The notes: generated from the letters alone by a model not told the origin. Positions 1 through 14,136 are shown, counted from the first letter of the stretch. The stretch: 64,000 nt of DNA from Cherax quadricarinatus (GCF_038502225.1 NW_027196931.1:1-64000), one strand, 5' to 3'. Numbers and translations are program-made.

Positions 1-470
1 TAAAAATATGTTGGTTCTCCCTTACCATGAAAACTTGGTTGATATGCCTTGTCTTCTTAAGACTTTTAATATCAAAGTTGTATTTAAAATTCTTGATACA
101 GTAAAAGAAACTTTTGATAAAGAATTCCCCCAAAATGCTGACGGATGTGTCTATAAGATTCGTTGTAAAATTTGCGATAAAGTGTATTAGGGTCAAACTA
201 GTAAAAGTCTTGAACTCAGATTAAAACAACATAAATATAGTATTAGAACTGGAGAAGATTTCAATGCTCTATTCATTCATGTGAGAGATTTCAACCATCC
301 AGTTGGTTTACAAAAAGTTGAGAAAGTTGTATCAAGCAACTCCATGGTCGACAGGAATATAATTGAATCATGTTTCATATAAAGCAGTTTTGAAAATAAT
401 ATGAATATTTCCTTTGGTTTATATAAATTGGATTCATTTATAATTAATGAAATTTGGGAAGAATTCCTGG
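1..470 (+). pseudogene. Penelope-like element, GIY-YIG endonuclease end (broken)
   Basis: This is the C-terminal part of a Penelope-like retroelement. Such elements fuse a reverse transcriptase to a GIY-YIG nuclease that nicks the target. Residues before the nuclease (NIKVVFKILDTVKETF) have the usual linker look. The nuclease core follows, with paired cysteines (YKIRCKICDKVY), a GQT motif and RLKQH. The second tyrosine position of the GIY-YIG block is a TAG stop at 188-190. Another stop at about 379 precedes the end motif FGLYKLDSFI. The reverse transcriptase would lie left of the window. The copy is dead. Identification rests on motif pattern. Confidence 0.75.
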
Positions 471-689
471 GTAGAGTATTAGGTGTGTTTCACAGAGTCA
501 GATGTCGTCACGCGTGTGTGAGGTGTTGCTTTGTTGTGGGATGTGATGGTGAGGTGTAGTCTTGACCCTTTATGTGCCTTCCTTTGATGTATTGTTTTTA
601 TAGTTCCTTGATAATTTCAGAAGTCACGAAAACGCTTGGAATTTCACTATTCTTTCACAGTGATTGTTTTTCATATACTGATATCAAAT
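471..689. other. Unclassified spacer, possibly Penelope 3' UTR
   Basis: No coding signal. The sequence is GT-rich and lies between the Penelope-like coding end and a 5'-truncated RTE fragment. It may be the 3' untranslated part of the Penelope-like element. Confidence 0.35.
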
Positions 690-2830
<2,141 letters not shown>

Positions 2831-3089
2831 ATATATGATAAAAAACATGTTCTAAATGATGGTTGTTGGTTATGTCAGCATCGCAAAGTGTACAGCATGT
2901 GGCATGTTGGGATCATGTTATTGGGGACCCTCATGGTACACTGGTCGAGCTACTAACTTTGGTTTTGACTTACCGGGACTCCCGATAACTCTAAAAATGT
3001 AGTATTAGTATTAAAATTATTTATTGACATCTTAATGAAAGAGTTTTAAATAATTATTTAATGTATTATTATCAATCTCTTTGTGGCAG

Positions 3090-3242
3090 AAAAATACGAG
3101 CAAGATGAATCAGATTCTTGGAAAACTCTATGATAATATCACCCATTTTGAAGGTGTTGATGCCCAGGGTATGCTGCACTTGTATGTTCTCTGTACCCAT
3201 CAGGACTACGCTAATCTTGGTCTTGGGTCCTGCCTGTTCCAG
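3090..3242 (+). CDS. GNAT acetyltransferase copy 1, penultimate coding exon
   Basis: A 51-codon exon of an arylalkylamine/dopamine N-acetyltransferase-like gene. Such cytosolic enzymes move acetyl from acetyl-CoA to arylalkylamines in melatonin, cuticle and monoamine metabolism. The exon follows an AG acceptor (TTTGTGGCAG) and ends at CAG|GTAAAT; both borders are phase 0. It encodes the strand-and-loop part of GNAT motif A (LYVLCTHQDYANLGLGSCLF). This carries the G-x-G of the acetyl-CoA pyrophosphate loop but lacks the usual Arg/Gln before it. The matching exon in copy 2 is 62142-62294, with 8 of 51 residues different. Earlier exons lie left of the window. Whether the substrate is an arylalkylamine cannot be told from sequence. 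Confidence 0.82.
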
Positions 3243-4019
3243 GTAAATAGTTTTAAGATATCTTTTTTTTTTAATGATCAATAAATGATTGTAAGGCCAA
3301 ACTTTTAAGAATTTTTAAAATCATGTTTAGTAGCTTTATCCCTACAATGGAAAGGGAAGCCTTGATGCTGTTGAAGGGTCTCAGACCGGGCAGCGGGGGC
3401 GCTGACCCCTGAAACCCTCTCCAGGTATGCTCCAAGTAAGAGACTGGAGCTACCCTCAACATCCTCAGAGGTAGAAAGTTACACAGGAAAGGACAAGAGA
3501 TGGAAGGAAGGATTCAAGACAGTGATAAAAAAAATCAAGAATTAATAATTGCGCCAAAATAAAAAAGAAAAGAATCTGGAGAAATATATTCAGAGAAAGA
3601 TAGGAAAGAGAATCCAGGACACCTCACAGAAAATGACAATATGTCGGTCATACATAATATAGGCTATGAGGATATTTATAAGTACGATGCTAATGGAAGC
3701 TACATATGTGGAAGAGTATGTTGGCATCAACACACCAGAAAATTTTCTAATATGCTTTAAAAAAATACATAAGGCACTTCCAACCAAAGATGTGCAAATC
3801 TTCACTGAAGTTCATAGAAAGTTATGACCTTATTCGTCCAGACTACCACGTGAAGGCTACTGAGAAATAAAAATTAAAGAGGTGGATGGGTAAGCCAGTG
3901 GAAGGTCTGAGTTAGGTGACTAAAACCTCCAGGAACGGGTTATCATATGACTAAGACCCACGTCGGGAAATATTTGACTTGTTTCCTGACGAATCTTAAC
4001 TAATCAATCTTAGCTACTG
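3243..4019 (+). repeat. Intron segment shared with gene copy 2, with LINE debris
   Basis: This intron stretch aligns by eye along its length with 62295-63070 in copy 2. About 3375-3435 is a scrap of the LINE 3' end (ACCGGGCAGCGGGGGCG, CTCTCCAGGTATGCTCCA). About 3475-4010 reads in broken frames like a LINE ORF1 (TPENFLICFKKIHKALP, DVQIFTEVHRK). Presence in both gene copies shows the debris predates the duplication. Confidence 0.6.
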
Positions 4020-6775
4020 GATATGGAATGGAATCAAATGGAAGCAGAGCAGCAACAACAATAAAAACCATCCAAGAAATTGCATCAAACCCTAAATATT
4101 TCAACACATGTAAAACCCAAATTAAGAATCACCCGTAGAATTGGCCCACTATTAAGAGGTTCATACACTGACTACGAGAAAGAAATGAACCCGACATTAC
4201 ATATACGTACCTGACATAAGCACAAATCCACTAGAAATTAAGAAAGAAGAAGAAAGCATACCAACACGTGCAGCACCGGGACTAGTCTTATGGTACTCCC
4301 GAGCACTCAGCATAGTTCAGAAGAGCCTAGATCGAGGTGAAATCTCAGTGGTCCTAAAAACATAGGCATAGCTAGTCTGCACAAAGGCAATAGTAGAGCC
4401 CTGGCAAAAAGAAAAAAAAAATACAGTGGAACCTCTACTTTCGAGTTTAATCCACTCCATGACCTTGCTCGCAACTGGATTTGCTCGCTTGCAGAGTCAA
4501 TTTCCCTCATTTAAATTAACTGAAATGCAATTAATTCGTTCCGGTGGAATTCTGTACTTCAGCTATTTCGCTAATATGAACTCATATCGGCTTATTTATC
4601 TATCTCACTTCATCTAATAATATTAATTAACATAATAAACAATATAAATATCATAGAAACCTAAATATACTCTAAAATGAATAAAATATGACATTTATGT
4701 AGTAGTATGGGCAGTGGACGAGAGTTTGTCTGGAGACCAGGCAAAATACTTCATGAATAATTTCGCTAATATCATCTGTACTGCTTATTTATTTATCACA
4801 GTTCATTTAATATGACATAACAAACAATATAAATAACATACAAACATATAAATAATTTGTAATTTTTATTCACACAAAAAATATAAGATTTACTGTTATT
4901 CCTTATTGCAATGATTGTATAAATAATGTCAACCCATTCACGACAGCATACTGGAATGGACAGTGACGTCATTTGTTTACTCTGATACAGCCAAGCAATG
5001 GACCATTTCTCCTAGGCTGAGCTCAATTTCAAGGCACTTTTCTTCTTGAAAGCAATCAAAATCATATCTATTTCTGTAATATATCTTACCTTCTATCAAA
5101 TGAGACCAAAACAACGAGAATACAACCATAAAAACCATTCGAAATTGCAGCTAAGGGGTGGCTAATTGCTGAGAAGTGAACTCCATTATTTATGCTTATA
5201 TTTCTTTCATTTTTGGTGTACGTTAAGAAGCATCTTTCCATCATACATTGCCCAAGTTTCAATAAGATAGTCCAACAAACAACTGACATACAATTCCCGA
5301 GATCATGAGCAAGAGCCCCTCACCAGTGTCAAGGAACCTGCCTTTAGGTCTGCTCGCTTATGGAAATTTTGATTTTGGTCGCGTACGGAAGCAAAAAATC
5401 AACACATCGACTGCTCGTATTTGGAAAAACTCGCACATGGATACGCTCGCAGGTAGAGGTTCCAATGGCCAGTAGCACTAACATCACAGACAAAAATCTT
5501 TGACAGGGGTGCTGAGATGCCAATTAATAAATTTGACTCAGAGCAAAAAGATCATGCTTGTCACTACTGATTCATAATATTAAGGAGGCTTTGGAAAATT
5601 TCCAAATTGCAGAAATGGTCTTGACGGACTCCAGTAAGTCAATTGATAAATACGAAGTAGAGTGGATAGCACATAAAATAAGACCACTAGGCATGACAGG
5701 AATAGTAAGCAAATTAATTTACAATTACCCAATGAAGAGAATACAAATAGTAGTGGTAGCAACAGTAGTAGTAAACAATGTAAAATCTTGCCTTAGCAAC
5801 AACCTCTATATCTTGAGGCACAGTTCTGGTGCCACTCCTGTTTCTAATTCTCATTAACAGCCATAGATAAAAATACAAACCACAGCTCTGTATAAATTTT
5901 TGTGATAGAGTACACCAATAAATTGCAAGGAGACTTAAAAAAATCTTTGATTTTCAATAGGGATAAATTCCAGTTGCTTAGATATGGAAAAAAAAATAAG
6001 GAACTCAAAAGGCGAAACGTATACAAAATACAGGAAGGTCACATCTTAAAATGAAAACAAAATGTAAAAGTCCCAGGGATAATGTCAGCTCACCTATCTT
6101 TTAAAGAACGTTATAAAACACTGAGACCAGGAAAATGACTTGGTATACAATTAGGCCTTTCAAAATAAGAGGAATATTGTCAGTGTTATCACATCAAATC
6201 ACTGGTGCTCAATGTTGACACCTCAGCTCAATACGGGTGAGAGAGCAGAGTTGGATAATAGATTATGGAGAGTGTTTACCACCCACACATATTCCATAAA
6301 CCATTTAAACTACTTGGAATGGATCAGAAACTAGAACTGTATTCATGACTCACAAAACTGTAATAATACTATTGCAAAAAAAAGCACACAACGAGTGAAG
6401 TTTAAACAGGTGAATTCAAATTGCACCCGTTCCTTGGTTTGGAAATGTATTCTCTGGAAAGGAGAGATACGTGATAATATAATCACATTTTTAAGTGAGG
6501 GATAAGCGAGGTAGTGCAAAATAAACCCAGTGAAAACAGCAGGGGTGCCACGGCCGCAATAAGAAAACACTGCATCCATATCCGTGAGCCTAGACTTATC
6601 AAACTACTACAAGCAGGTATCAGAAATATTGCTGGAACAAGTGTAGAAGGTTTCAAGAAGAAACAGGATCTATACTTCCGCAGTGTGCCAAATTAACCAG
6701 GTTTTGATGGATGTGCAGGCTGGGTGGAAAGGGGACAGTCAACAGCAACAGCCTGGTCGATCAGGTATGAGAGGC
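4020..6775 (+). mobile_element. Old jockey/CR1-group LINE remnant, split by a DNA element
   Basis: A decayed plus-strand LINE of the family seen intact-length at 57497-61806. Recognisable pieces in order: RT start (APGLVLWYSRALSIVQ, RGEISVVLKT, 4280-4370), RT middle after the insertion (ALTSQTKIFDRG near 5478, then IKEALENFQIAEM and EWIAHKIRPLGMTG, 5580-5700), the post-RT part (NRDKFQLLRYGK near 5960, AHLSFKERYKT near 6090) and the C-terminal tail to about 6690. A UTR scrap follows (CAACAGCCTGGTCGATCAGG). Many stops and frameshifts are present. The interruption at about 4432-5474 is a separate DNA element. Confidence 0.7.
4432..5474. mobile_element. Non-autonomous DNA transposon (pogo/Tc1-like ends)
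   Basis: A block of about 1.04 kb inserted in the LINE between ALAK and the following ALTS of the RT domain. The ends are inverted: TGGAACCTCTAC on the left, and GGAACCTCTACCTGCGAG on the minus strand at the right end. The left flank ends in TA, as expected for TA-target elements. There is no intact transposase. Subterminal repeats of CTCGC/TTCG type lie near both ends. A CAGTGGAACCTC-type end is familiar from pogo/Tigger-like families, so the superfamily is inferred. Confidence 0.6.
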
Positions 6776-6919
6776 CAAGTCACGAGAATAAGGAAATTTT
6801 CACAACAGGTCATAGGTAAAACTCACAGGTAAACTCCCATTTCCCAGGCAGTGTATAGCTCCTGGCCCTTCCAAATAAACAAACACGTTAATTTTAAGAA
6901 TGTTGGTAGAATTATCGAC

Positions 6920-7062
6920 TGTATGTTAGGTAAAAGGGCACAAGTGCAACAAATATAACATTTTAGTGAGGCAACGTTTCGCTCACCAGGAGCTTTGCCA
7001 AGCCGTTAAGGCTTGACAATAAAATGTCTCATTAGCTGCACTTGCGTCCTTTTACCTAGCAC
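6920..7062. repeat. Foldback repeat around a CAACGTTTCG core
   Basis: About 38 bp starting TAGGTAAAAGGGCACAAG (near 6928) return inverted at 7020-7060 (ending GCGTCCTTTTACCTAGC). Between them lie about 54 bp with GGCAACGTTTCGCTCACC. A related end (GTGTCCTTTTACCTAAC) occurs at 18605. The CGTTTCG core resembles untranslated parts of Penelope-like elements, but no coding part is present. Confidence 0.5.
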
Positions 7063-7102
7063 AACAACAACAACAACAACAACAATAATAATAATAATAA
7101 TG

Positions 7103-7151
<49 letters not shown>

Positions 7152-7177
7152 TAATAATAATAATAATAGTAAAAATA

Positions 7178-7243
<66 letters not shown>
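7063..7243. repeat. (ACA)n then (ATA/AAT)n microsatellite
   Basis: About 180 bp of trinucleotide repeats, ACA first and then AAT, with a few GAT and GTA variants. It sits 150 bp upstream of the terminal GNAT exon, in the intron. Isoleucine-run ORFs across it are artefacts. Confidence 0.95.
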
Positions 7244-7393
7244 TTGGTCATATGCCTTTTTTAAAAACTGTGTAAAACTTCTATGTTTTTAAAAAATCTC
7301 ACATTAATCTGATAATTGATAAACCACTATGAATAATTTGATATTATACAAGTGTTTCTGATGTTCTGAGAAAATAAATATTTCACATTTCAG

Positions 7394-7639
7394 AAAACTC
7401 TTGAACTCGGGAAAGAGCGAGGCTTCCAAGCAATGAACGTGGAGGCTGCCAACAGCCTCACAGCAAGGATCGGCGATCGCTTTGAGTTTGAAACACTGGC
7501 GATGGTTGACTTGACCACCTTGGAGGAGGAGTTTGGTATTAATACCTCCATCATCCCAGGCGAGACCATCGTTAAGCTGATGATGAAGCGTATTCCTGGC
7601 AACATCTCCATATCTAACACTTCACCTCAGTCTCACTAG
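7394..7639 (+). CDS. GNAT acetyltransferase copy 1, terminal coding exon
   Basis: An 81-codon last exon after the acceptor TTTCACATTTCAG, phase 0, ending in TAG at 7637-7639. It reads KTLELGKERGFQAMNVEAAN, then SLTARIGDRFEFETLAMVDL. This is the helix, 'S..i..klGf' segment and final beta strands typical of insect-type arylalkylamine N-acetyltransferases. The C-terminus (VKLMMKRIPGN) is also family-like. Joined with the exon at 3090-3242 it gives the last 132 residues. With exons like those of copy 2 the whole protein would be about 230 residues, the normal size for this family. The exon is intact with no stops, so the copy is probably functional. Confidence 0.85.
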   Translation, partial: KTLELGKERGFQAMNVEAANSLTARIGDRFEFETLAMVDLTTLEEEFGINTSIIPGETIVKLMMKRIPGNISISNTSPQSH

Positions 7640-8051
7640 ATTAGCGCGTCGAGCCCCAGTAGGATGTCTGTCTCGATAGACCAACACATTGTTGAGTGTA
7701 AACAGACCAGCTGCACACATCGCTAACAAAATCATAAAAACATGGTTACAAATAAACCTAAGAACAGGTGGTTAACACACTGGCCTGTGAATGTTAGGAC
7801 TCACTTGCCATGGGTTCAAACCCCACCCATTCCATGGTTTGCACATATGGTATATCTATGTGTGACAACCTTACAATTAAATTGAACAAAAAAGGAACTT
7901 GATGTAGTTCTTTGAGATGCTCAAAGCAGCAGCCATTCGTAAGTTTAAAGACACAGAACTGAACAAACAACTTTCTTAGGCAACACAATCATATGTAACT
8001 AAACAGTATAAGAAAGGCGCACTGCAGCAGGCTTACTGACCCGTGTTGTGT
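7640..8051 (+). other. 3' UTR and downstream flank of GNAT copy 1
   Basis: No ORF of interest. AATAAA at 7751-7756, 112 bp after the stop, is a plausible polyadenylation signal. The rest has no recognised repeat until the Gypsy LTR at 8052. Confidence 0.5.
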
Positions 8052-8294
8052 TGTCAGCATAGTTGCTGATCCCATGTATATGTATATGTTATCTATCATA
8101 GTACCATTCATTTGTTTTACATAGTTGACCCCTTGCTAGGCTCAGTGACTAGCTTGTGTGATGTCACATGATGCTGCATGCGAGCACTTCACTCCTGGAC
8201 TCCTCTTTACTCCACACTTAGGTCTAATATAAGTGTTACCATCCAACAAGTGTGTTTAACTCCAACCATCACATCTCCACGAACCCTCCCAACA
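8052..8294 (+). repeat. 5' LTR of Gypsy copy 1
   Basis: This LTR begins TGTCAGCATAGTTGC and ends CCAACA, giving TG...CA ends, and is followed by AATGGTGCC, a likely primer-binding region. The matching LTR is 14137-14435. GTGT stands just before this LTR (8048-8051) and just after the other (14436-14439): a 4-bp target-site duplication. Confidence 0.85.
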
Positions 8295-11200
8295 AATGGT
8301 GCCAGCAGTGCAGGCGTAAATTTGATATTTTCGCCGATGTATGGAGATTAACTTCTACCAGCCGATGGACATTTTGTACCACCAACAGGTCGACGTGGCC
8401 ACGAGCTACCCCGAGCAAGCGTTCACCAGCATATTTGCTTCCTGCTTACTGATCAGTCTTTGTGTCTTAGTGTTTATCTGCTTTTTGCATTACTTCTGAG
8501 TGGTTGACCCAGGTTAGCAAATTAAGCCAAGCTAGCAGCCTACACCATCCAGCCTGTCTTAAGAACCAGCCTTACCTGCTAGCCAGCTTTCCACCCCTAC
8601 TGTGCTCATCGTTACAAGTTCTCAAGCCAGTTTGTGTGAAGGGTTAAGCCAAGCAAGCCAGTCAACTAACCCAGGTGACTAACCCAGTACTCAAGCAAGC
8701 CACGTGAGTTCCAGCCTTCACCATCATTTGTGCTCCAAGTTCCAAGCCATCCTGAGTGCTTGTACTATCCCTGTGGTGTTGTGGTATTTTGTGGGTTTTT
8801 AAGCCAGCCTGGCTTAGAATATTTTCATGTCTTGTGTGGGTGTACCCAGAGCACGGGGTTGCAGAGCTTATCCACTAGCCCCAGCCACCACGCGGTGTCC
8901 CAGTGCACTGCCTCAACCACCCACACTTTCCCACTACCACTGTTTTTTTTACCCATATAATGGGTCTTAGCACCTTAGTTTACGGCTCACATAGCGGGTC
9001 GAGGCACAAGATTGTTGCATCGTACCTGTGCACCAACGAGTAAAGCCTTGCTATGTGGATTCATCGAGTTTAAGCTCAAAACCTTCGAGAATTCGCCGAG
9101 TAGTGGAGTGCCGCGCAAGCCACGAGACTCCACCACTACCTTCCTCCTCCCTCCACCACCCTAATCCCTTTCTCTGACGTCACTCCAGTTATAATAAATA
9201 ATATTTCTTTATAGAGACATTTGCGAGTGTTGAGACAATTTTTCAGTAATTTCTGAGTGACATTTCTTTTCAGTGATTCCTTAGTGACATTTCTTTTCAG
9301 TGACTTTTGATTAGACTCAGTGTTCATTACATTCTTTTGCATTATTCTTTTTTTTTCTTCAGTGTTTAATTTTTGTACTTTATTTTTGTCTGTTGTGCTG
9401 TGTTCATGTTTTTTATATACTTGAAGTAAGTACTTTAACATTTTTCCCTATTGTGTGCAGTATATAAGCAGTATAAACTTGTGTTTACACTTCACAATTA
9501 TCTTGTGCTCACAGTACTGTGATCCTTGCTTAGTAATTTATGCAGTGAAGTATTTCAGTAACTTGTTATCTTATATTCTGCATCACAACTCAGTGTTGCC
9601 TCAGTGGCTAATCTTTTTAACATATCACTACAAACTGGTAGTGGAAAATGGCAAATGTAATACCTATTTACAAGGCGGGTGATAGGTCCTTGGCTTCGAA
9701 CTATAGACCAATAAGCCTTACCTCCATAGTGGGAAAATTTATGGAATCAATAATTGCCGAAGCAATTCGAAGCTATCTTGATAGGTACAGATTGATTAAT
9801 GAATCTCAACACGGTTTTACAAAGGGGCGTTCCTGTCTTACGAATTTACTAACTTTTCTCACTAAGATGTTTGAGGAGGTAGATCATGGTAATGAATATG
9901 ATATTGTGTATATGGACTTCTGTAAGGCTTTCGACAGAGTTCCACACCAGAGACTATTGAGGAAGCTTAAGGCACACGCAATGGGAGGAGAAATTATTCC
10001 TGGGTAGAGGCATGGTTGACAAATAGACAGCAGAGAGTTTGCATAAATGAGGAGAAATTAGAATGGGGGCACGTCGCAAGCGGTGTTCCTCAGGGGTCAG
10101 TGTTGGGCCCGTTGTTGTTCACAATTTACATAAACAACATAGATGAGGGAATAAATAGCGACATAAGCAAATTTGCTGATAACACCAAAATAGGCCATCC
10201 AATTCATTCTAATGAGGACACTACAGCACTCCAGGATGATTTGCATAGAGTGATGCAATGGTCGGAGAAGTGGCAGATGCAGTTTAATATTGACAAATGC
10301 AAAGTTCAAATGTTGGACAGATAAATAACCATGCCACACATAAACTAAATAATGTAAATCTTAATACTACTGATTGCGAAAAGGATTTAGGAGTTCTGGT
10401 GAGCAGTAATCTAAAACCAAGACAACAGTGCATTAGTGTTTGCAATAAAGCTAACAGAATTCTTGGCTTCTTATCTAGAAGTATAAATAATAGAAGTCCT
10501 CAGGTTGTTCTTCAACTCTATATATAAGTGGTTAGGTCTCATTTAGACTATGCTGCTCAGTTTTGGTCACCGTATTACAGAATGGATATAAATGCTCTAG
10601 AAAACGTACAGAGGAGGATGACAAAGGTGATCCCATGTATCAGAAATCTTCCCTATGAGGATAGACTGAGGGCCCTGAATCTGCACTCTTTCGAAAGGTG
10701 TAGAATTAGAGGGGATACGATTGAGGTGTATAAATGGAAAACAGGAATAAATAAAGAGGATGTATATAGCGTGCTGAAAATTTCCAGCCAAGACAGGACT
10801 CGCAGCAATGGTTTCAAGTTGGAAAAATTCAGATTCAGGAAGGATGTAGGAAAGCACTGGTTTGGTAATAGAGTCGTGGATGAGTGGAACAAACTCCCGA
10901 GTACAGTTATTGAGGCTAAAACGTTGTGTAGTTTTAAAAAATAGGTTAGATAAATACATGAGTGAGTGTGGGTGAGTGTGAGTTGGACCTGACTACCTTG
11001 TGCTGCTGGGTCTGGTGCTATGCTCTTTCCTTGAGTGGAGGTGACCAAACTGGGTGGGTCATTGGGCTAATGCGGGTGGGGTGGGTCATTGGGCAAATCT
11101 GGGGGGGGGTCATTGGGCTAATCCGGGGGGGACATGGACCTGCTCTGCATGGGTCAGTAGGCCTGTTGCAGTGCTCCTTTTTTCTTTCGTTATGTTCATT

Positions 11201-13252
11201 TTTTCCCAGCATTTTTGTATTCTTGCTGTTTTTGCATTAATTCTTTTTCCATTTTACTGTGTGTTGAATATTCTTTTGCATTAATTCTTTTACTTAGTCA
11301 GTGTCTAATTTGGCCTATCTCCACAGACAATAGTGCTATTATTTTGTTTGAAGCAAGACAATTATTTCCAATTTTAGTCAACTCAAGACCTTATTGCAAG
11401 AATATTATCATAGTATTGTGCATATATTGATGTGTTGTGTTCCTGTCTTATTGTAAGTGTTAACCTTTCCCTGTTTTGTGTTTTATTGCCCTCTGTTATT
11501 TTTTCATATTTCATTCAACAAATTCACTCTTAGTGCAATTTTTAACTTTTTTTTTTTTTAGAGTAAATCATTCTTTTGCTTGTTCAGTAAGTGTTGCTTA
11601 AGCTGCAATTAAGAGTTAAAGTGTTCAATCAGTTCATTCCTTGATCATTTTTTTATTGTTTTTGTAAACTGCATTTCTTGTGTGTGCATTTTTTTTTATT
11701 GCAGTGTTAACTCATTCTGCAATGACTCCTGTGCCAGTATTGTGCTGCCATTAATTTTTTTCTTTCAGAATTTTTTTAAGTAGTGTTGCGTTGTGCAGTA
11801 CTTTTTGATTAGTAATTGTTATTTGCAATATTGCTACTGTTTATTTCAGTGCAATATTCTGTGATTTCAGTTTTACATTTCTTGTTCTGTGCAAAATATT
11901 TTATTCTTTGTGTCACTTTATTTATTTTTTTTTTTTTTAGAGAAATGCTTTCCCAGTCTATTTTAATTTTGCGCAAGATTTATTGATTCCATTTTATCAT
12001 TTATGATTGATTTATCATTTATTGTTGAATTTCTTTATTGAATTGAGAGTTAAGACAACTCACTGTGCCATTAATTCAAATTAAAGTAAACTTGAGTACA
12101 TTTCATCTGAGTAAAGTACAATTTCTCTTTATTATCAAAGTGTTGCTTATCCAATTGAGTGTTTTATGTGAGTTTTCCTTGCTCTACAGTGTGACTTGTT
12201 ATTTTTCCTTTACTTATGCAGAATAGTTAAGTATTTTCTTCCCATTTAAGCTTACTGTGTCATATATTACCTCTATTATTCTTGCTTTCAAGTCCTTGAG
12301 AAAGTTCCCTGAGAAGATGTCCCAGTCACTTTTGCTTGCTCACTTAGTGTATCATGCCAGTCAAAGTCAATATGAATCAGTCCACAGTACCAATATTCCC
12401 TTACTGACTGAAAGACAATACCTAGCCATTGAGCAATGTGATTGTTCTCACAGCTTGTATCTGAGATTTGTTAAAGTGCTGTGAAATGTGAAGTTCAGAT
12501 TAAGTTCCTATAGATCCATGAACTACTTAGTATCATAGCCGAGCAGTCAGGCACTAGTAATACCGTCACTCCTGTCTGGAATCCAGCCACGATATCATGC
12601 ACGCAGGATAGTGTACAGTTACCTTGAGTTTCAGAGGAACTTCAGACAACCCTGGGTGCTGAGACTACTATCCCTGCGATGGCGACTTGTTCAAGTAGTC
12701 GTTCCTTCCAGAGGAAGCTTTGTGAAGGATGTTACTTGTATTGAGTTATGACATCTCTTGCTGATGTCACAAGCCATTGCAGAAAGACGTTTCTGTGGCT
12801 GGTGTACTCACTTGAGTGTTGTTGTTGCTCCTTGTGTTCCAGATGGTGATACTATCCTAGCTGACAGTAATCCTTGCAATGTAACAAGTTGTTTCTTGAG
12901 TAATCTTCACATGTTGTTAATGTTTATACGAGCAGTCTCTTTATAGCTGATACCTCGTGTCACTGTGAGTGACTCAGAATGAATACAAGTATTGTCAACC
13001 GTATTCATTTCTTTTCCTCTGCGCTTGCAGTGAGAGATAGTAGATCCGTTCTCCCTTGCTCATATTGTGTGTTATAGTGTGTTATAGCGTTACTTTTTTC
13101 TACCGGGGAGAGTCATCCACTCCACCGAGTTTGTCATAGCAACTCGTACCAGCTTAGCTCAAAGTGTTTTTAGAAGAATCTGTGAGACACTTTGTAAGTC
13201 AACAGCTGAATTCACAAGAGTAACTAATAGCCGTGCTAAGCCAACCAAAGAT
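8295..13252 (+). mobile_element. Gypsy copy 1 internal region: long leader, most of gag-pol deleted
   Basis: The leader aligns by eye with the leader of Gypsy copy 2 (32457-34850, minus strand), for example AGTGTTTATCTGCTT and GAGACATTTGCGAGTGTTG. It is interrupted by a CR1-like LINE (about 9598-11190). Near 12317 a short ORF starting MSQSLLLAHLVYHA sits where gag should begin but soon stops. Between about 12490 and 13080 I recognise nothing. From about 13085 the sequence matches the integrase end of copy 2 (TAGCAACTCGTACCAGC). Protease, RT and most of the integrase are absent, so the copy is non-autonomous. Confidence 0.7.
9598..11190 (+). mobile_element. CR1-like LINE fragment inserted in Gypsy leader
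   Basis: A 5'-truncated LINE. Its RT starts at MANVIPIYKAGDRS (9648), with NYRPISLTSIVGK, FCKAFDRVPHQRL, GVPQGSVLGPLLF and a palm motif FADN where FADD is expected, so one catalytic aspartate is lost. It continues to the C-terminal segment (RSHLDYAAQFWSPYY, GDTIEVYKWKTG, WFGNRVVDEWNKLP), ending at about 10944. The frame is broken near 10005 and 10323 and by a TAA at about 10525. The 3' UTR runs to the GCCTGTTGCAGTGCTCC end common to this group. Gypsy leader sequence resumes at about 11190. Confidence 0.8.
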
Positions 13253-13741
13253 ATGGTGGGTTCGAGAGTAACACTGACTAACTTCAACAAAACATCCGCA
13301 ATGCCTAAGCTCGATCAAAAGTTTGCTGGTCCTTATCGAGTAGTTGAGCATATCAATGGCAGTAAGTATAAGGTTAGAGAAATTAGTACTGGTCAGTATA
13401 AGGAATCACATTTAGATCATATGAAGTTAGTATGCGATGTCGAGGATGATATTTCTACCCAGACTAATGCGACAGATGCTGATAATCCTCCTGACTCTGT
13501 ACCCTCTACCTCTAATACTCAGTCAGATGATCAACCTGAATGTCGTTATTGCTTGCGTACACGACAAGTAATGAGAAACCCCCAAGTATCTTTTGTAGAT
13601 ACTTGTTCAGATCTCTTTCAGACAAGTCATGTGTTAGCCATTGCAAAGGAATTTGATCCTCCCAAAGATGACAGCCATTCTGCATATGTAAATCTTACCC
13701 TTGCAGAGTTGGGTTTAAATGTACATAGCATGTATAATTAG
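13253..13741 (+). pseudogene. Gypsy copy 1, integrase C-terminal remnant
   Basis: This 162-codon open frame is the C-terminal end of the pol polyprotein, after the integrase core. It contains a GPYRVVEHINGSKYKV block, the beta-barrel segment usual in Gypsy integrases, and an acidic, serine-rich tail (NTQSDDQPECRYCLRTRQ). It matches 28320-28787 on the minus strand. With no core domain upstream it cannot act as an integrase. Confidence 0.75.
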
Positions 13742-14136
13742 ATATTCAAGATGAATGAAATTGTCCACTGTGTGTTTATTAATAGCTGATCAGTTTTCAG
13801 AAAAAAAATTTGTGTTCACATTCCCTCCGAATTCTGAGATTTAGCAGTACTGATTTGTGCGCACCAGATCTGTCTTTGTTGTTAATTACTTTATATTCTT
13901 CCTCAGAATCCGTAGAGTACATGAATACAGATCGATCGATCAATTCCATCCTTTATTATACTATGATTTGTTCTTATAATTCGTAATGTATTATGATACC
14001 ACCCATTACAATACCATTCATTAGTTCTAAGTTACATATGTCTTTGCTATTGTATAGAATCAGCAAAGAGCCACCTGCCTGTTCAGCCTATAGCATAGTA
14101 TTGCATGTCGAGACAACATACGTAACATGACCGAGC
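13742..14136 (+). other. Gypsy copy 1, region before 3' LTR
   Basis: Non-coding sequence between the pol end and the 3' LTR. It matches the corresponding stretch of copy 2 (27867-28319, minus strand), including CCGAATTCTGAG/GAATCCGTAGAGT and GTCGAGACAACATACGTAAC. No clear polypurine tract is visible just before the LTR. Confidence 0.6.

Noticed and set aside
7013..7264. Poly-isoleucine/threonine ORFs
   Set aside because: They are translation of the (ACA)n/(AAT)n microsatellite in the GNAT intron.
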